NCBI RefSeq assembly: GCF_014652855.1
Contig: NZ_BMZP01000013.1
Span: 59,844 to 123,843 of the forward strand
Source: Novosphingobium pokkalii
GTDB lineage: Bacteria > Pseudomonadota > Alphaproteobacteria > Sphingomonadales > Sphingomonadaceae
DNA: 64,000 nt
Direction: 5' to 3'
Below are positions 9,568 to 17,745 of this stretch, in pieces. Within the stretch, counting starts at the first letter, position 1, and every line of letters begins with the position of its first letter. A model generated the notes under the pieces. The model was not told where the DNA came from. It saw only the letters and a list, made by a program, of their open reading frames with translations, and ran no database searches. Made by a program: the position numbers and the translations under genes.

Positions 9568-10343
9568 TCGCTGCCAGAACGCGCAACGAACAATCCGCCA
9601 GCAGAAGCACCTGCAAAACCGACACGCTCGGCCGCAGCTCCGCTGGGCCGGGCTGCCACGCTAAGGCCAGCTTCTTGCACCGTGCGACCGGATGCCGGTG
9701 CGACCGCGGTCTGGTTCACAAACAGACCGGAGGCCCGCCAGGAAGGGGTAGAAGCTCCGCCAGTTGCGGGCACAGCGGAACCCAGGTCCGGAACGGGAGC
9801 GCCGAGCGCAGGGGCAATGCGCGCGACATAGGCGATGGTTTCAGCCGGCAGAGGGCGGCCTGCCCGGCGCCATGCGTCGGCACGGCCAGGGCCAGCATTG
9901 TACGCAGCGAGCGCCGTCGAAAGATCGCCATAGCGGTCCCACATCTCGCGCAGATAGGCAGCGCCGGCCTGGATGTTGGCGGCGGTGTCGAAGGGATCGC
10001 CACCAAGTCCATAGCGCGCCGAGAGCGTGGCCCAGGTCCCGGGCATGAGTTGCATCAGACCCATCGCGCCCTTGGCCGAGACTGCGCGCGCCTTGCCGCC
10101 GCTTTCGGTGCGCATGACCTGCCAGATCCAAGCCTCGGGGATGGCAAAGCGCCGCGCAGCGGCCGTCACATGAACCGCATAGTTCTCGCCGGCCACAAGC
10201 GTGCCGTCCGGCTGTGCCGAGGCAATGCTGCTGGCCGGCAAGCCAAGCACAAGAGCCGCGACGAGGACCACGGCTTTGCCTGCCGGGCCACACCTTTCAT
10301 GGTCGCGAAAACCAGGCCAGCGGTCGGGCAGCGGCCTTCTCAT
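9564..10343 (-). CDS. lytic transglycosylase (SLT domain), transfer-associated
   Basis: A 259-residue exported muramidase-like enzyme. The hydrophobic export segment (AVVLVAALVLGLPASSIAS) is followed by an SLT domain with the catalytic glutamate in MRTESGGKAR and the family motifs AMGLMQLMPGT and LAAYNAGPGR. The Ala/Ser/Pro-rich tail is probably disordered. In conjugation systems these enzymes open peptidoglycan locally for the secretion channel. The start at 10343 forms ATGA with the upstream DUF736 stop; a longer frame to 10460 is rejected because it would lie inside that gene. Confidence 0.93.
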   Translation of the reverse strand: MRRPLPDRWPGFRDHERCGPAGKAVVLVAALVLGLPASSIASAQPDGTLVAGENYAVHVTAAARRFAIPEAWIWQVMRTESGGKARAVSAKGAMGLMQLMPGTWATLSARYGLGGDPFDTAANIQAGAAYLREMWDRYGDLSTALAAYNAGPGRADAWRRAGRPLPAETIAYVARIAPALGAPVPDLGSAVPATGGASTPSWRASGLFVNQTAVAPASGRTVQEAGLSVAARPSGAAAERVGFAGASAGGLFVARSGSD

Positions 10344-10696
10344 TGCACTGCCTCGGCCAGGCGGAGAGCACGCTGGCGGCTCCACAACAGTACGTGCAGG
10401 TTCGGATTTCCGCTGGAAGCGACGAGGTTTGCTCGCAGCGGTCTCGCCAGCGTCGGACAATCGAGGCGCAGGGCGAGCACCATGCGCCCGTCCTCGCGGC
10501 TATGGCTCCATGCCGCACCGAAGGGCGGCGGAGCATCATCGCCGCCGACAGGATCCATGCCAAGCACAAGCCAGTCGGGCGCCTTGCCGCCCGGCTCGGC
10601 GCCGCTGGCAACGAGGCGCAGCGCCAAGTCCAGCCCGAGCGTGCGAAGTCGGCCCTCGAACCCCTCGGCCGTCTTGATGAAACGTCCGATTTCCAT
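10340..10696 (-). CDS. DUF736 family protein (copy 1, diverged)
   Basis: A 118-residue protein whose start (MEIGRFIKTAEGFEGRLRTL) is characteristic of DUF736, a small family found next to transfer genes. The ribosome binding site is AAAGGA. The C-terminal half is longer and more diverged than in the two other copies at 15015-15329 and 17746-18066. Function is unknown; some annotations call the family single-stranded-DNA-binding-like, which I cannot confirm. It is coupled to the transglycosylase (ATGA) and lies 5 nt after traF. Confidence 0.85.
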   Translation of the reverse strand: MEIGRFIKTAEGFEGRLRTLGLDLALRLVASGAEPGGKAPDWLVLGMDPVGGDDAPPPFGAAWSHSREDGRMVLALRLDCPTLARPLRANLVASSGNPNLHVLLWSRQRALRLAEAVQ

Positions 10697-10701
10697 GAAA
10701 T

Positions 10702-11286
10702 CTATCCTTTCGTCTGGTGGGAAGCTGGCCTGTCGGCGCCAGCCCGATGCCAGCGCAGCGCTGCCGAAGGCGCGTCGCGCGTGAGGAGAGGGACTGCCCG
10801 CCCCAGAACATCGCTCTGGCCCAGCGGCCCAAAATAGCGGCTGTCAAAGCTTGCCAATGGCGCGTTGACGACGAAGACCTCGTCGGCACGAAGGCGTCGG
10901 CATCCAGCCCAGACAGGCAATTTCCGGCCAAGGCGATCGCGTGCGGCGGCGTGCGCGATGACCTTGCCATCGATCAGCACCGTGTGGCCCCGTCGGCAGA
11001 CCCGGGCGCCGCCGAGCGCTGCCACGCGCTTGATCATCGGTACGCCGAGCGGGAGGTAATGGCGCCGTGCCATAAGCTCCGCCAATGCCGGTGGCGGCGC
11101 GATCGCGACGAGATCGCCAACCGCAATGGGCGCCCTGCCCAGAATGCGGTAAGCGCCGAGCGGTGCGCTGGCGCTCGCATTCCAGACGATCCACGGGCGC
11201 GGCGCCGGCAGGACTAGGCTGGCGAGCATGGCTGCGCAAGCAGCAGCGGCCACTCCCACACCGACGCGACCGAGACGCGCGCTCAT
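10702..11286 (-). CDS. traF: TraF-like S26 signal peptidase
   Basis: A 194-residue membrane-anchored serine protease of the S26/TraF type. It has one N-terminal membrane segment (VGVAAAACAAMLASLVLPA), the nucleophile region SAPLGAYRI (Ser in the S-x-P-x-G arrangement) and the general-base lysine in MIKRVAALGG. The C-terminal motif DSRYFGPL is typical of the family. In related systems TraF matures the conjugative pilin. The start at 11286 overlaps the DUF2840 stop as ATGA; longer readings run into that gene and are rejected. Confidence 0.92.
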   Translation of the reverse strand: MSARLGRVGVGVAAAACAAMLASLVLPAPRPWIVWNASASAPLGAYRILGRAPIAVGDLVAIAPPPALAELMARRHYLPLGVPMIKRVAALGGARVCRRGHTVLIDGKVIAHAAARDRLGRKLPVWAGCRRLRADEVFVVNAPLASFDSRYFGPLGQSDVLGRAVPLLTRDAPSAALRWHRAGADRPASHQTKG

Positions 11287-11795
11287 AGCCCGGTCGCCTG
11301 GCGCTTGAGCCACGCCTCGTGACGCTCGCGGGTATAGCCGCGTGGCGCCTCGCCGACCGTGATCCGGTTGTGGACATGGCGCCAATGCTCAGGCGCTGCG
11401 TCGCAGGCATCGATCCCGGCGGCTTCCACGGCGTCGATCGCCTGAAGCACGCGCTGGACCCGCGGCCATCCCTTGATCGAGAGCAGCAGGTCGCCACCGG
11501 GTCGCACGAACGGGACAGTGGTATAGGCATCGCCCTGCCCGACGCAGCGCAGGATGTCGATGCGCGAGCGCACCGTGCCGTAGTCGCTGGCCGACCATTG
11601 CACGAACGCAAGGCACGCCCCTTGACGGAAGCTGACCACCCGGGTGCGCCGGCTCAAAATCCGTTCGGCGGCGATCCTGCCAAAGCGGATCCAGTGTTCG
11701 AGGCGTTTCTCGATCCAGATGAGTTCCACATCGGTCGTGGCGCTTGACCCGCGATCGGGCTGCTCCGGATGAGGCTGATAGGGGCCCCCGCTCAT
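11283..11795 (-). CDS. DUF2840 family protein
   Basis: A 170-residue protein. The block VELIWIEKRLEHWIRFGR near residue 25 is the recognisable DUF2840 signature; no catalytic motif is visible. In related elements this gene stands between parA and traF and is assumed to serve transfer or regulation. Here it is the first gene of the transfer operon, coupled by ATGA to traF. The first 20 residues are poorly conserved in character, so a start downstream of 11795 is possible. Confidence 0.85.
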   Translation of the reverse strand: MSGGPYQPHPEQPDRGSSATTDVELIWIEKRLEHWIRFGRIAAERILSRRTRVVSFRQGACLAFVQWSASDYGTVRSRIDILRCVGQGDAYTTVPFVRPGGDLLLSIKGWPRVQRVLQAIDAVEAAGIDACDAAPEHWRHVHNRITVGEAPRGYTRERHEAWLKRQATGL

Positions 11796-11911
11796 GAGCC
11801 TGCTCCACCAGTTCCCAGGAGAGCGCCGAGCGCTCCTGCGCGAATGGCGGCGGTGACTACCTGCGCTGCGCTCGCACCGGGCCGCGCCGCGATACGGACG
11901 GCACCGTTAGC

Positions 11912-11930
11912 AAGAGTCCGAAGGACTCTT
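11912..11930. repeat. 8-bp inverted repeat with 3-nt loop
   Basis: AAGAGTCC (11912-11919) and GGACTCTT (11923-11930) form a perfect hairpin around GAA. It is flanked by two similar heptamers (CCGTTAG and CGGTTAG). It lies between RepA and the DUF2840 operon, near the iterons, and could be a replication-origin structure, an operator or a terminator for repA. No T-run follows on either strand. Confidence 0.5.
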
Positions 11931-11993
11931 CTGTTAGCACGGTTAGTAGGGGTGGGATTCCGCTCGCGATTCCAGTGCTTTAGGAAAACCCAA

Positions 11994-12057
11994 GGTTTCC
12001 AATAGGCCGAATGGGCGGTTTCCGATCGGCCGAACCGTGCGGTTTCCAATAGGCCGA
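11994..12057. repeat. three iteron-like direct repeats next to repA (candidate oriV)
   Basis: The 17-mer GGTTTCCAATAGGCCGA occurs at 11994-12010 and 12041-12057. A close variant, GGTTTCCGATCGGCCGA, lies at 12017-12033. The start-to-start spacings are 23 and 24 bp, so the copies sit near the same face of the helix. They begin 4 nt beyond the repA stop. Direct repeats beside a RepA-type initiator are the classical arrangement of iterons bound by the initiator. Their role as an origin is inferred. Confidence 0.65.
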
Positions 12058-12060
12058 GTG

Positions 12061-12945
12061 TCATGGCCGGTTCTCCACAGGCTTGAGCTTGAGGCGGCGC
12101 ATGGCCTTGTCGATCGGATCGACGGGGTTGGCGACGAACATCAGCCGCTCGCGGCCGAAGGCATGTTCGATGGTGAGCCGGTAGCCTGGCAGTGCCTGGC
12201 GCTGGACAATGGCGCGCACGTCGAACGCGAATTGCTTGAGCGGCGAGAGCGCGCCCGATTTGAGATGCAGGTGAGCGAAGTCGAAGCTCCATCCCCCCGC
12301 CTGAAAGCCGCCGTGCTTCCGCACCAGGCGATAGAGCCAGCGCTCGAGGCCGCCGGTCAGCTGGAAGTACGCCCGATCGATGGTGAGGACGAGAGACCGG
12401 TTGACTACCCCTGCATAGAACCAGTCGGGCAAGATCAGCTCGATGCCGCAGGCGCGGCCGCGCGCATCTGCGAGTTCGCGCCATTCGTTGATCCACGAAA
12501 AGCGATGGCGCCGGCGCTGTTGCTCCTGGCGGATGGACGTCGCAACCGTGGTCGATTGCAAGCGATCGAGAGCCGCCTTGAGACGGTCGTAATGATCGCG
12601 CCCCGTCCCGCGACCGGTGAAGGCCAGGATCTCATGGGGTGTTGTCGCCATCAGCCGGGACGTCGGCCGCCCTGCGTCGCGCGCCTCGACGATCTGGCTT
12701 GCGGCCCAGATCAGCACGTCGGCATCCCAGATGGTGGCCATGCCATGCTCAGGCACGGCTTCGACTGAAATCTGGGTGGCGCCCATCACGAAGTCGATGG
12801 GGGTCACGCGCTTGCGCTTGGCCAAGCTGAAAAAGGGCCAGGACATAAGGTCCTGCGCATCACGCGGTGACACGTCGCCGGGCACCGAACGGAACAGTTC
12901 GAGCTGGGCGCGCTCGCTCACACGCTGCGGGATCTGCGCGGCCAT
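12061..12945 (-). CDS. repA: replication initiator RepA (RPA family)
   Basis: A 294-residue protein matching the RPA replication-initiator family of alphaproteobacterial plasmids and integrative elements. The N-terminus contains RDAQDLMSWPFFSLAKRKR, followed by the helix-turn-helix-rich core (MATIWDADVLIWAASQIVEA, then RLKAALDRLQSTTVATSI) and ERWLYRLVRKHGG. The protein should bind repeats such as those just downstream (11994-12057) and start replication of the element. It follows the AlpA-like HTH gene by 3 nt, so the two are cotranscribed. Confidence 0.92.
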   Translation of the reverse strand: MAAQIPQRVSERAQLELFRSVPGDVSPRDAQDLMSWPFFSLAKRKRVTPIDFVMGATQISVEAVPEHGMATIWDADVLIWAASQIVEARDAGRPTSRLMATTPHEILAFTGRGTGRDHYDRLKAALDRLQSTTVATSIRQEQQRRRHRFSWINEWRELADARGRACGIELILPDWFYAGVVNRSLVLTIDRAYFQLTGGLERWLYRLVRKHGGFQAGGWSFDFAHLHLKSGALSPLKQFAFDVRAIVQRQALPGYRLTIEHAFGRERLMFVANPVDPIDKAMRRLKLKPVENRP

Positions 12946-12948
12946 GGC

Positions 12949-13248
12949 TCAGAGCCCCGGTGCGAGCCGCTTGGCGGGATGGACCGTGCCCTCGCCCGGA
13001 TCGGAGGTCGACCGGCGCGTGCCGAGCGACGCCCAGGCTTCGAGATCGGGAATGGCGTAGACGATACGCCCGCCAAGTCTGCGATAGACTGGCCCCGTGC
13101 CGTAGCAGCGATGCTTTTCGAGCGTACGCGGCGACAGTCCGAGCATCGTTGCCGCTTCGGGGGTGCGCAGATAGCGCGGGCGCACGACCGCTTCGGGGTC
13201 GGGTTGCGCGAGGTAGCGCGGCTGCGGCGCGCTCGTGGCTTCAGGCAT
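12949..13248 (-). CDS. AlpA/MerR-like helix-turn-helix protein
   Basis: A 99-residue DNA-binding protein with an excisionase/AlpA-type winged helix: YLRTPEAATMLGLSPRTLEKH followed by GPVYRRLGGRIVYAIPDLEAW. The start at 13248 has a strong ribosome binding site (CAGGAGG); the longer frame to 13707 is a shadow of the neighbouring gene. In related elements this gene directly precedes repA, as here (3 nt apart), and is thought to control the replication/transfer switch (inference). Confidence 0.9.
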   Translation of the reverse strand: MPEATSAPQPRYLAQPDPEAVVRPRYLRTPEAATMLGLSPRTLEKHRCYGTGPVYRRLGGRIVYAIPDLEAWASLGTRRSTSDPGEGTVHPAKRLAPGL

Positions 13249-13361
13249 AGCGTCCTCCTGGTGAGTGCCGACGGCGCAGGCGCACCGCAGCGACGGGAAG
13301 GACAGGCTTGGCCACAACGGGCGATCCCGGGGAGGGACAGCCGGAAATCTCTGAAATGTCC

Positions 13362-14136
13362 CTATTCGCCGCGCAACAGACGGCGGTAAGCGGAGATCAC
13401 CAGCTGATCGGCTGTGGCGAGCAGGCGGCGCAACTGCTTGCGCTCGGAGGCGTCCGCCCAGGCGGCCGCCGAAACATCGGCAAGATCGGGATCGATGAAC
13501 CGAGCGCCCAATTGCCGCAGCGTCGCGCCGGCGCGCCGCGCATCGAACAGGGACAGCAGACGCCCGAGCCTCATGCGGCGGCTCGGGGACAAGTAGGCGC
13601 CTTCGGGCGAGGGTTCGGATGCGCCGCCGCGCGTGCGCAGGAACCAGTCGGCAGAGGCACGCCGCATGCGCAACGCTTGTTCGCGAGGCAGCATGACGCT
13701 GCCCCAAAGCGATAGCCCCGGTTCGAACCGCAAATGGGCGCGCCGAGCGCCCTGGCCGATGGTGACGTGGACGCCGTCCGCACCGTCTTCGCGCGCAAAG
13801 ATGGCGGGAAGATCGTCGGGCGTGATCGCCCCGGATGCGTCAAAGCCTTCTGGCGCCGGTCCGACAAGGATCGTCGAGGCGAGTACGTCGGCTCGCCACA
13901 AGGCCCGTCCGTCGGGAGCAGGGGCTGCTGGATCAATCAGGAAATCGAAGCCCCCAGCGCGCCGCCGCACGCGCGCCCTCCTCTGGCCTCGTAGAGCCCG
14001 GATCTGCGCGGGCAGCCGCGTAGTCGCTCTGGTATTCGGGATTACGCCGCAGAAATTCGAAGGCGATCCCGCTGAGATCGAACTGTTCGGCAAAGCGCGA
14101 AGGATCGTCCTCGCGCCGGTCGGCACCTGGCGACAT
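13362..14136 (-). pseudogene. DUF6499-DUF2285 protein broken by a frameshift
   Basis: The N-terminal part starts at 14136 behind AGGGGAGG and encodes a DUF6499-type domain (LSGIAFEFLRRNPEYQSDYA), then runs to RWGLRFPD and stops at 13933. The C-terminal part continues in another frame as FDFLIDPAAPAP and RALWRADVLAS, the DUF2285 pattern, to the stop at 13362. The frames join at a run of five G (minus strand; 13951-13955); removing one G gives a continuous product. The DUF2285 part has no start of its own clear of the N-terminal frame. This is either a real mutation or a homopolymer error. The family is a presumed transcription factor of these elements. Confidence 0.7.
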
Positions 14137-14250
14137 AAAGCCTCCCCTGACGGTTCTATCTAGGGTGGCCGACTGTACCGGCTCGGTCCGATTTCAACGA
14201 GTTACCCCTGACCGACCTAACTTTCGTCAAGAGGAGCTATTGTTGCAGTT

Positions 14251-14526
14251 CTATTCTGCTTCCGGCGAGCGCCGCTGCAGGGCCGCGAGTTGCCGATAGC
14301 CTTGCTGGCTCATCCAGCGGGCCCGGGCGAGATGGGCGTCATACGTGCGCCGGGCCCGTTCGGGCTCAAGCGCAGGATCAAGACCGAACAGCGTCCGTAC
14401 CGTTTCGCTCCACAGCGCGGTACCAGCATCATCGAGCAGCTGCAGGTAGGTGTCGAGATGGGTGAGATCGTATGGCGTCAAGGCGTCACCTTGCGGCGGG
14501 GCCTCCTCGAAAGGCAACGTCGTCAT
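14251..14526 (-). CDS. small conserved protein of conjugative element
   Basis: A 91-residue protein with an acidic N-terminus and helical blocks (LTPYDLTHLDTYLQLLDDAG and RRTYDAHLARARWMSQQGYR). The start at 14526 has a GGGAAGAG ribosome binding site. Similar small proteins sit beside DUF2285 genes in related elements, but I do not know a function and do not assign a family. Same strand as its neighbours, with 114 nt to the DUF6499 start. Confidence 0.75.
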   Translation of the reverse strand: MTTLPFEEAPPQGDALTPYDLTHLDTYLQLLDDAGTALWSETVRTLFGLDPALEPERARRTYDAHLARARWMSQQGYRQLAALQRRSPEAE

Positions 14527-14709
14527 GCGAACTCTTCCCGCTGATGCTGGACCAAGGGAGACCTAAGCAAAACTGCAAGCGGAATGCTGCCCTGCCCGAC
14601 TCCGGCTTGCGACATACAGCCATTTTCGAGGTAATACACGCGGCCTCGCCGCCAAGGCTGCGTGGCGGAGTGCCCGGCAGCCCGCGCTTGTCCAAATAAC
14701 AATGCGTTA

Positions 14710-14919
14710 TCAGGGCTCGCGGAACAATTCGACAGCGGGCGCCTCAAGCACCGCGGCGATGCGCTCGAGCGTGTCCACCGTGGGCGAATTCTGTTCACGC
14801 TCGAGATTGCCTACATAGTTGCGGTCGAGACCGGCAAGATGCGCGACTTCCTCCTGCGAAAGACCCTTGGCCATCCGCAATCTGCGCAAATTCCCGGCAA
14901 CGATGCCCCGAAGCTTCAT
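14710..14919 (-). CDS. XRE-family transcriptional regulator
   Basis: A 69-residue single-domain Cro/CI-type repressor: NLRRLRMAKGLSQEEVAHLA then GLDRNYVGNLEREQNSPTVD, which is a canonical helix-turn-helix with the terminal helix ending AVLEAPAVELF. Such small XRE proteins usually control the transfer genes of the element. Upstream, at about 14954-14968, is the short imperfect palindrome CCTAGTATAGTAGG, a possible operator (inference). No strong ribosome binding site is visible. Confidence 0.9.
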   Translation of the reverse strand: MKLRGIVAGNLRRLRMAKGLSQEEVAHLAGLDRNYVGNLEREQNSPTVDTLERIAAVLEAPAVELFREP

Positions 14920-14970
14920 CGGGGTGTCGTCGCCTTGTCCTTAGCATAGCTCCACCTAGTATAGTAGGGA

Positions 14971-15003
14971 TTCCACCGCCCAGCTGTTCGCTGGGCGGTG
15001 GAA
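14971..15003 (-). terminator. long perfect hairpin after DUF736 copy 2
   Basis: TTCCACCGCCCAGC (14971-14984) and GCTGGGCGGTGGAA (14990-15003) form a 14-bp perfect stem with a 5-nt loop. It sits 12 nt beyond the DUF736 stop and upstream of the XRE gene, as expected for a terminator of the former. No T-run follows, so efficiency is uncertain. Confidence 0.6.
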
Positions 15004-15014
15004 GGGACGCGCGG

Positions 15015-15329
15015 TCAGTCGCCGCGGCGCGTCTGGCGGTTCCAGACGAGATCGTATTCGCCGGCCTCGCCTTCGAAGAGCTGCGCGAAAATCGGAGCAA
15101 CGAAGCTGGGATCATCGAGCTTCACCGAGAGATAGGGGCGGTTGTCGCTGGTGTGCTTCTGCCAGGCTGCACCGATTTCGATGTCGCCCAGGTGCACCCG
15201 GTGGGTCGGCGCATTGCCGGTCGTGGCGGCGTCGGGTGCGATGCGCACCGCCTTGGCCTGAAGTCCGAGCGTGAGGATCTGGCCCTTGAATTCGTCCGAG
15301 ACCTTCTTGAAGCTGCCGATCTTCGCCAT
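15015..15329 (-). CDS. DUF736 family protein (copy 2)
   Basis: A 104-residue protein with the canonical DUF736 opening (MAKIGSFKKVSDEFKGQI) and body (APTHRVHLGDIEIGAAWQKH, LSVKLDDPSF). The start at 15329 follows an AAAGGAC ribosome binding site; the frame stays open upstream to 15671 but only as a shadow. This copy has the usual family length and ending (DLVWNRQ). Function unknown. It is the most typical of the three DUF736 proteins in the window. Confidence 0.92.
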   Translation of the reverse strand: MAKIGSFKKVSDEFKGQILTLGLQAKAVRIAPDAATTGNAPTHRVHLGDIEIGAAWQKHTSDNRPYLSVKLDDPSFVAPIFAQLFEGEAGEYDLVWNRQTRRGD

Positions 15330-15769
15330 GTCATTGTCCTTTCGGTTGGTCGGGCCGGCACCATCCGGCCTCGATGCGCACTGAAAGGTCGCCCCGTGCC
15401 CGCCGCCGCAGCCGCAGGCCCGGAGCGGCAAGCGCAGGACGGCAGAGCGGCCGCTTTCTTGTCCCGCGAGGAGCGCCGGCACGGCGCGGGGAAGAAAGCG
15501 GACGCGGCGCCGTTGCGGCGGCGGGCAAGCGCGCCAGCGCGTCTGGGCGGCAATGGGCGCATCGAAACGAGGCAGGAGGTGCCGTTCCGACTGGCAGGAG
15601 CAATGGCAGCGGTTGGACGTGAGAGGGGAAGAGGGCAAGGCGCGTTCCGGGGCAGAACCAGACCGGGCCATCCATGGCCAAAGCGCTCAGACCTCGGCAG
15701 GCACGCGACATCCGACACACCCCAGGACGGAACATCGCTCCCGGGCACCCCAATGGGCATGGCGGACGA
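15330..15769. other. 440-nt gap, no gene seen
   Basis: Both strands have open frames but their translations are Arg/Ala/Pro-rich without plausible starts. A purine-rich stretch on the plus strand at about 15620-15645 (GAGAGGGGAAGAGGGCAAGG) resembles the leader segments found upstream of several minus-strand genes, but in the opposite orientation. Confidence 0.4.
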
Positions 15770-16177
15770 TCACGCGGGCGACGAGCTTTGCAGCGTGCGA
15801 TGGGCCGCTTGCGCTGCAGCGCTGGCGCACAGCAGGCCGAGCACCGTCGCAACGATCTGCTGATCGAGGAAGAGCGCACAGATCGCCTGACCCAGGCCGT
15901 AGCCAGCAACGGCCGCGGGAAGCACGAAGATCATGGCTACAAGCAGGCGGACCAAAGGCGTTCGGGCGGTGCGAAACGCGGCGCTTCCAAGGCCCAGCGC
16001 CGCCGTTGCCGCCAGGAGGGACAGGAGCAGCGACGTGCCGGGAGCGCAGCCGGCCGACCGCATCGCCAGACCGAGGGCTATGCCGATCGAGGCCGGCAAG
16101 GCCACGGTAGCGAGCGAGAAGACGAAGCGCACCAGCGCAACAGCGGCGACGAGGCCGCACAGGAGAAGGATGGTCAT
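15770..16177 (-). CDS. integral membrane protein, unknown function
   Basis: A 135-residue, very hydrophobic protein with about four membrane segments (LLLCGLVAAVALVRFVFSLA, ALPASIGIALGLAM, LLLSLLAATAALGLG, LLVAMIFVLPAAVAGYGLG). No motif or charged active site is visible. It lies in the maintenance module between the DUF736 gene and a small conserved gene. No function assigned. Confidence 0.65.
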   Translation of the reverse strand: MTILLLCGLVAAVALVRFVFSLATVALPASIGIALGLAMRSAGCAPGTSLLLSLLAATAALGLGSAAFRTARTPLVRLLVAMIFVLPAAVAGYGLGQAICALFLDQQIVATVLGLLCASAAAQAAHRTLQSSSPA

Positions 16178-16313
16178 AGGGCGTCCCTGAACATGACGAA
16201 TGAACGTCGGACGCGCCCGCCACCACCTCCACAGCGCAATCTGCGGGGCAAGTGTAGCAGACGGTATCCGATAGCTTCAAGGCCGATCGCGGATGGGGGA
16301 TGCACGCTGTCCC

Positions 16314-16478
16314 TCATCGCTCGAAGGGGTCGTATTCGCGGACGACCATCGCGGCGTCCCCTTCGAATTCGCTGGCCGGAAGGGCATAGTAGCCATGCTC
16401 GGTGCGGATGAGGGCAATGACGGTCATGAGCGTGCGCGAGAGGTTCCAGGCAAGCGACTGTGCGGTGGCAAGCGGCAT
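16314..16478 (-). CDS. small conserved protein (54 aa)
   Basis: A 54-residue protein, MPLATAQSLAWNLSRTLMTV... ending REYDPFER, with an AGGAG ribosome binding site 9 nt before the ATG at 16478. The longer frame to 16730 lacks a ribosome binding site and its extra part is Arg/Ala-rich. Small proteins of this form are common in the maintenance regions of sphingomonad elements. Function unknown. Confidence 0.6.
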   Translation of the reverse strand: MPLATAQSLAWNLSRTLMTVIALIRTEHGYYALPASEFEGDAAMVVREYDPFER

Positions 16479-16801
16479 TTCGAAGGCTCCTGTCCGCCAG
16501 CGGAGACCATCCCCGCTCGGCAGGTGCCCCGCCGGCCAGAGCCCGGCCGCAATCACCGCGCGCCTGCGCGCGGCCGCACGCGCAGGCGTAGCGGACCCTT
16601 TACGGGTTGATTGAAGGAGGCCGGGCTTTGCGCCCAGGGATTGCGCCACGACGAGCCGGGTGGGGCTCAGCGCGGACGAGAGCCGATGCAGCTCTCCCCT
16701 CGCCGCTTTCCGGGCCACTACCGCGCCCACTCTGCCTGCGATGCGTTGGCGCTGTTCTCCAGCAGAGCTATGCCACAGGCGAATCGTTACGGAGATCCAC
16801 G
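16479..16801. other. intergenic region with a GC-rich hairpin
   Basis: Divergent region between the small minus-strand gene and the plus-strand HU gene. It holds a perfect 10-bp inverted repeat, CGCCTGCGCG (16561-16570) and CGCGCAGGCG (16579-16588), with an 8-nt loop. The HU promoter is expected in its right half; no clear boxes were seen. Confidence 0.4.
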
Positions 16802-17077
16802 ATGAACAACAGTGACCTTGCCGATCAGCTTGCCACCGCCCACGGGCTCAGCAAGGCGGACGCCCGCAAATATGTCGATGGCGTCCTTGCCGCGATCGTC
16901 GATGCTGCGGCGCGCGGCGAGGAAGTCTCGCTGAGCGGCTTCGGCAAGTTCAAGGTCAAGAACAGCCCGGCACGCGAAGGGCGCAATCCGGCAACGGGTG
17001 CTGCGATGACGATCGCGGCGTCCAACAAGCTGACGTTTGCCCCTGCCAAGGCGGTAAAGGACAAGCTCAACGGCTGA
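16802..17077 (+). CDS. HU-family DNA-binding protein
   Basis: A 91-residue histone-like protein. The pattern LADQLATAHGLSKADARKYV, then VSLSGFGKFKVKNSPAREGR and the arm motif GRNPATGAAMTI, is diagnostic of HU/IHF, and the length is normal. The start at 16802 follows GGAGATCCACG. HU bends DNA and assists replication, recombination and nucleoid structure; a copy on an element may buffer its entry into a host (inference). It stands alone on the plus strand. Confidence 0.93.
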   Translation: MNNSDLADQLATAHGLSKADARKYVDGVLAAIVDAAARGEEVSLSGFGKFKVKNSPAREGRNPATGAAMTIAASNKLTFAPAKAVKDKLNG

Positions 17078-17321
17078 TGACCCGACTGCGCGGCAAGGGG
17101 CTCGACGCCCCTTGCCGCCAGATTCCAGATCGGCGCGGTAAGACGCCGCCCCCAGGATCCGGCGCCATTTCCATCCAATGGGATGGCGCACACAAGGCGT
17201 GCTCGCAGACTGGCGGCGAGCGCACAAGGCCGCCCCTGGACGCACCGCTGGCGCGCTTCGGGGACCTTCCACCTCGCACCGCACCGGTTCACCCTCGCGC
17301 CCTTTCGGGGGATCAGCGATC

Positions 17322-17687
17322 ATGCGTACCATCGGAGCGGCCGCCAGCATTGGCGTGCTTCTCGCCGCCACGCCGGCGTTCGGCGAAGAGCGGGAATTTC
17401 TGCTCACCAATGCGACCGGCAAGCGGATCGTGGAGGGTGAACTTGCGCCGTCATCGTCGTCACGCTGGCAGTTTCCGAAGAGAGACCCCGACGCGACGCC
17501 CGCCCCCTTAGTCAGCGGCGCCCGTCAGAGCATCGCCTTTGACAAGGATCACGGCACCTGCCTCGTCGACCTCCGGGCGCGATTTGCTGACGGAACCTTG
17601 AGCGTCTGGCCGAGGATTGATCTCTGCCAGTTATCCTACGTCACGCTTCGGTACAGCCATGGCGCGCCCTCGTTCTTTGGCAACTGA
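17322..17687 (+). CDS. exported protein, unknown function
   Basis: A 121-residue protein with a signal peptide (MRTIGAAASIGVLLAATPAF, cut near AFG-EE) and a mature domain of about 100 residues with two cysteines (GTCLVDLRARF and IDLCQLSYVTL), which may form a disulfide in the periplasm. The start at 17322 was chosen for the signal sequence; frames open further left are shadows. It is followed by a strong bidirectional terminator. I do not recognise the family. Confidence 0.7.
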   Translation: MRTIGAAASIGVLLAATPAFGEEREFLLTNATGKRIVEGELAPSSSSRWQFPKRDPDATPAPLVSGARQSIAFDKDHGTCLVDLRARFADGTLSVWPRIDLCQLSYVTLRYSHGAPSFFGN

Positions 17688-17704
17688 GAAGCGAACCGTG
17701 TGGT

Positions 17705-17742
17705 GCAGGATCGGCTCCGTGCCAGGACGGAGCCGATCCTGC
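17705..17742. terminator. bidirectional terminator
   Basis: A perfect 16-bp inverted repeat: GCAGGATCGGCTCCGT (17705-17720), a 6-nt loop, then ACGGAGCCGATCCTGC (17727-17742). It lies exactly between two convergent genes ending at 17687 and 17746, so it can serve both. No long T-run is present. Confidence 0.8.
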
Positions 17743-17745
17743 CGG

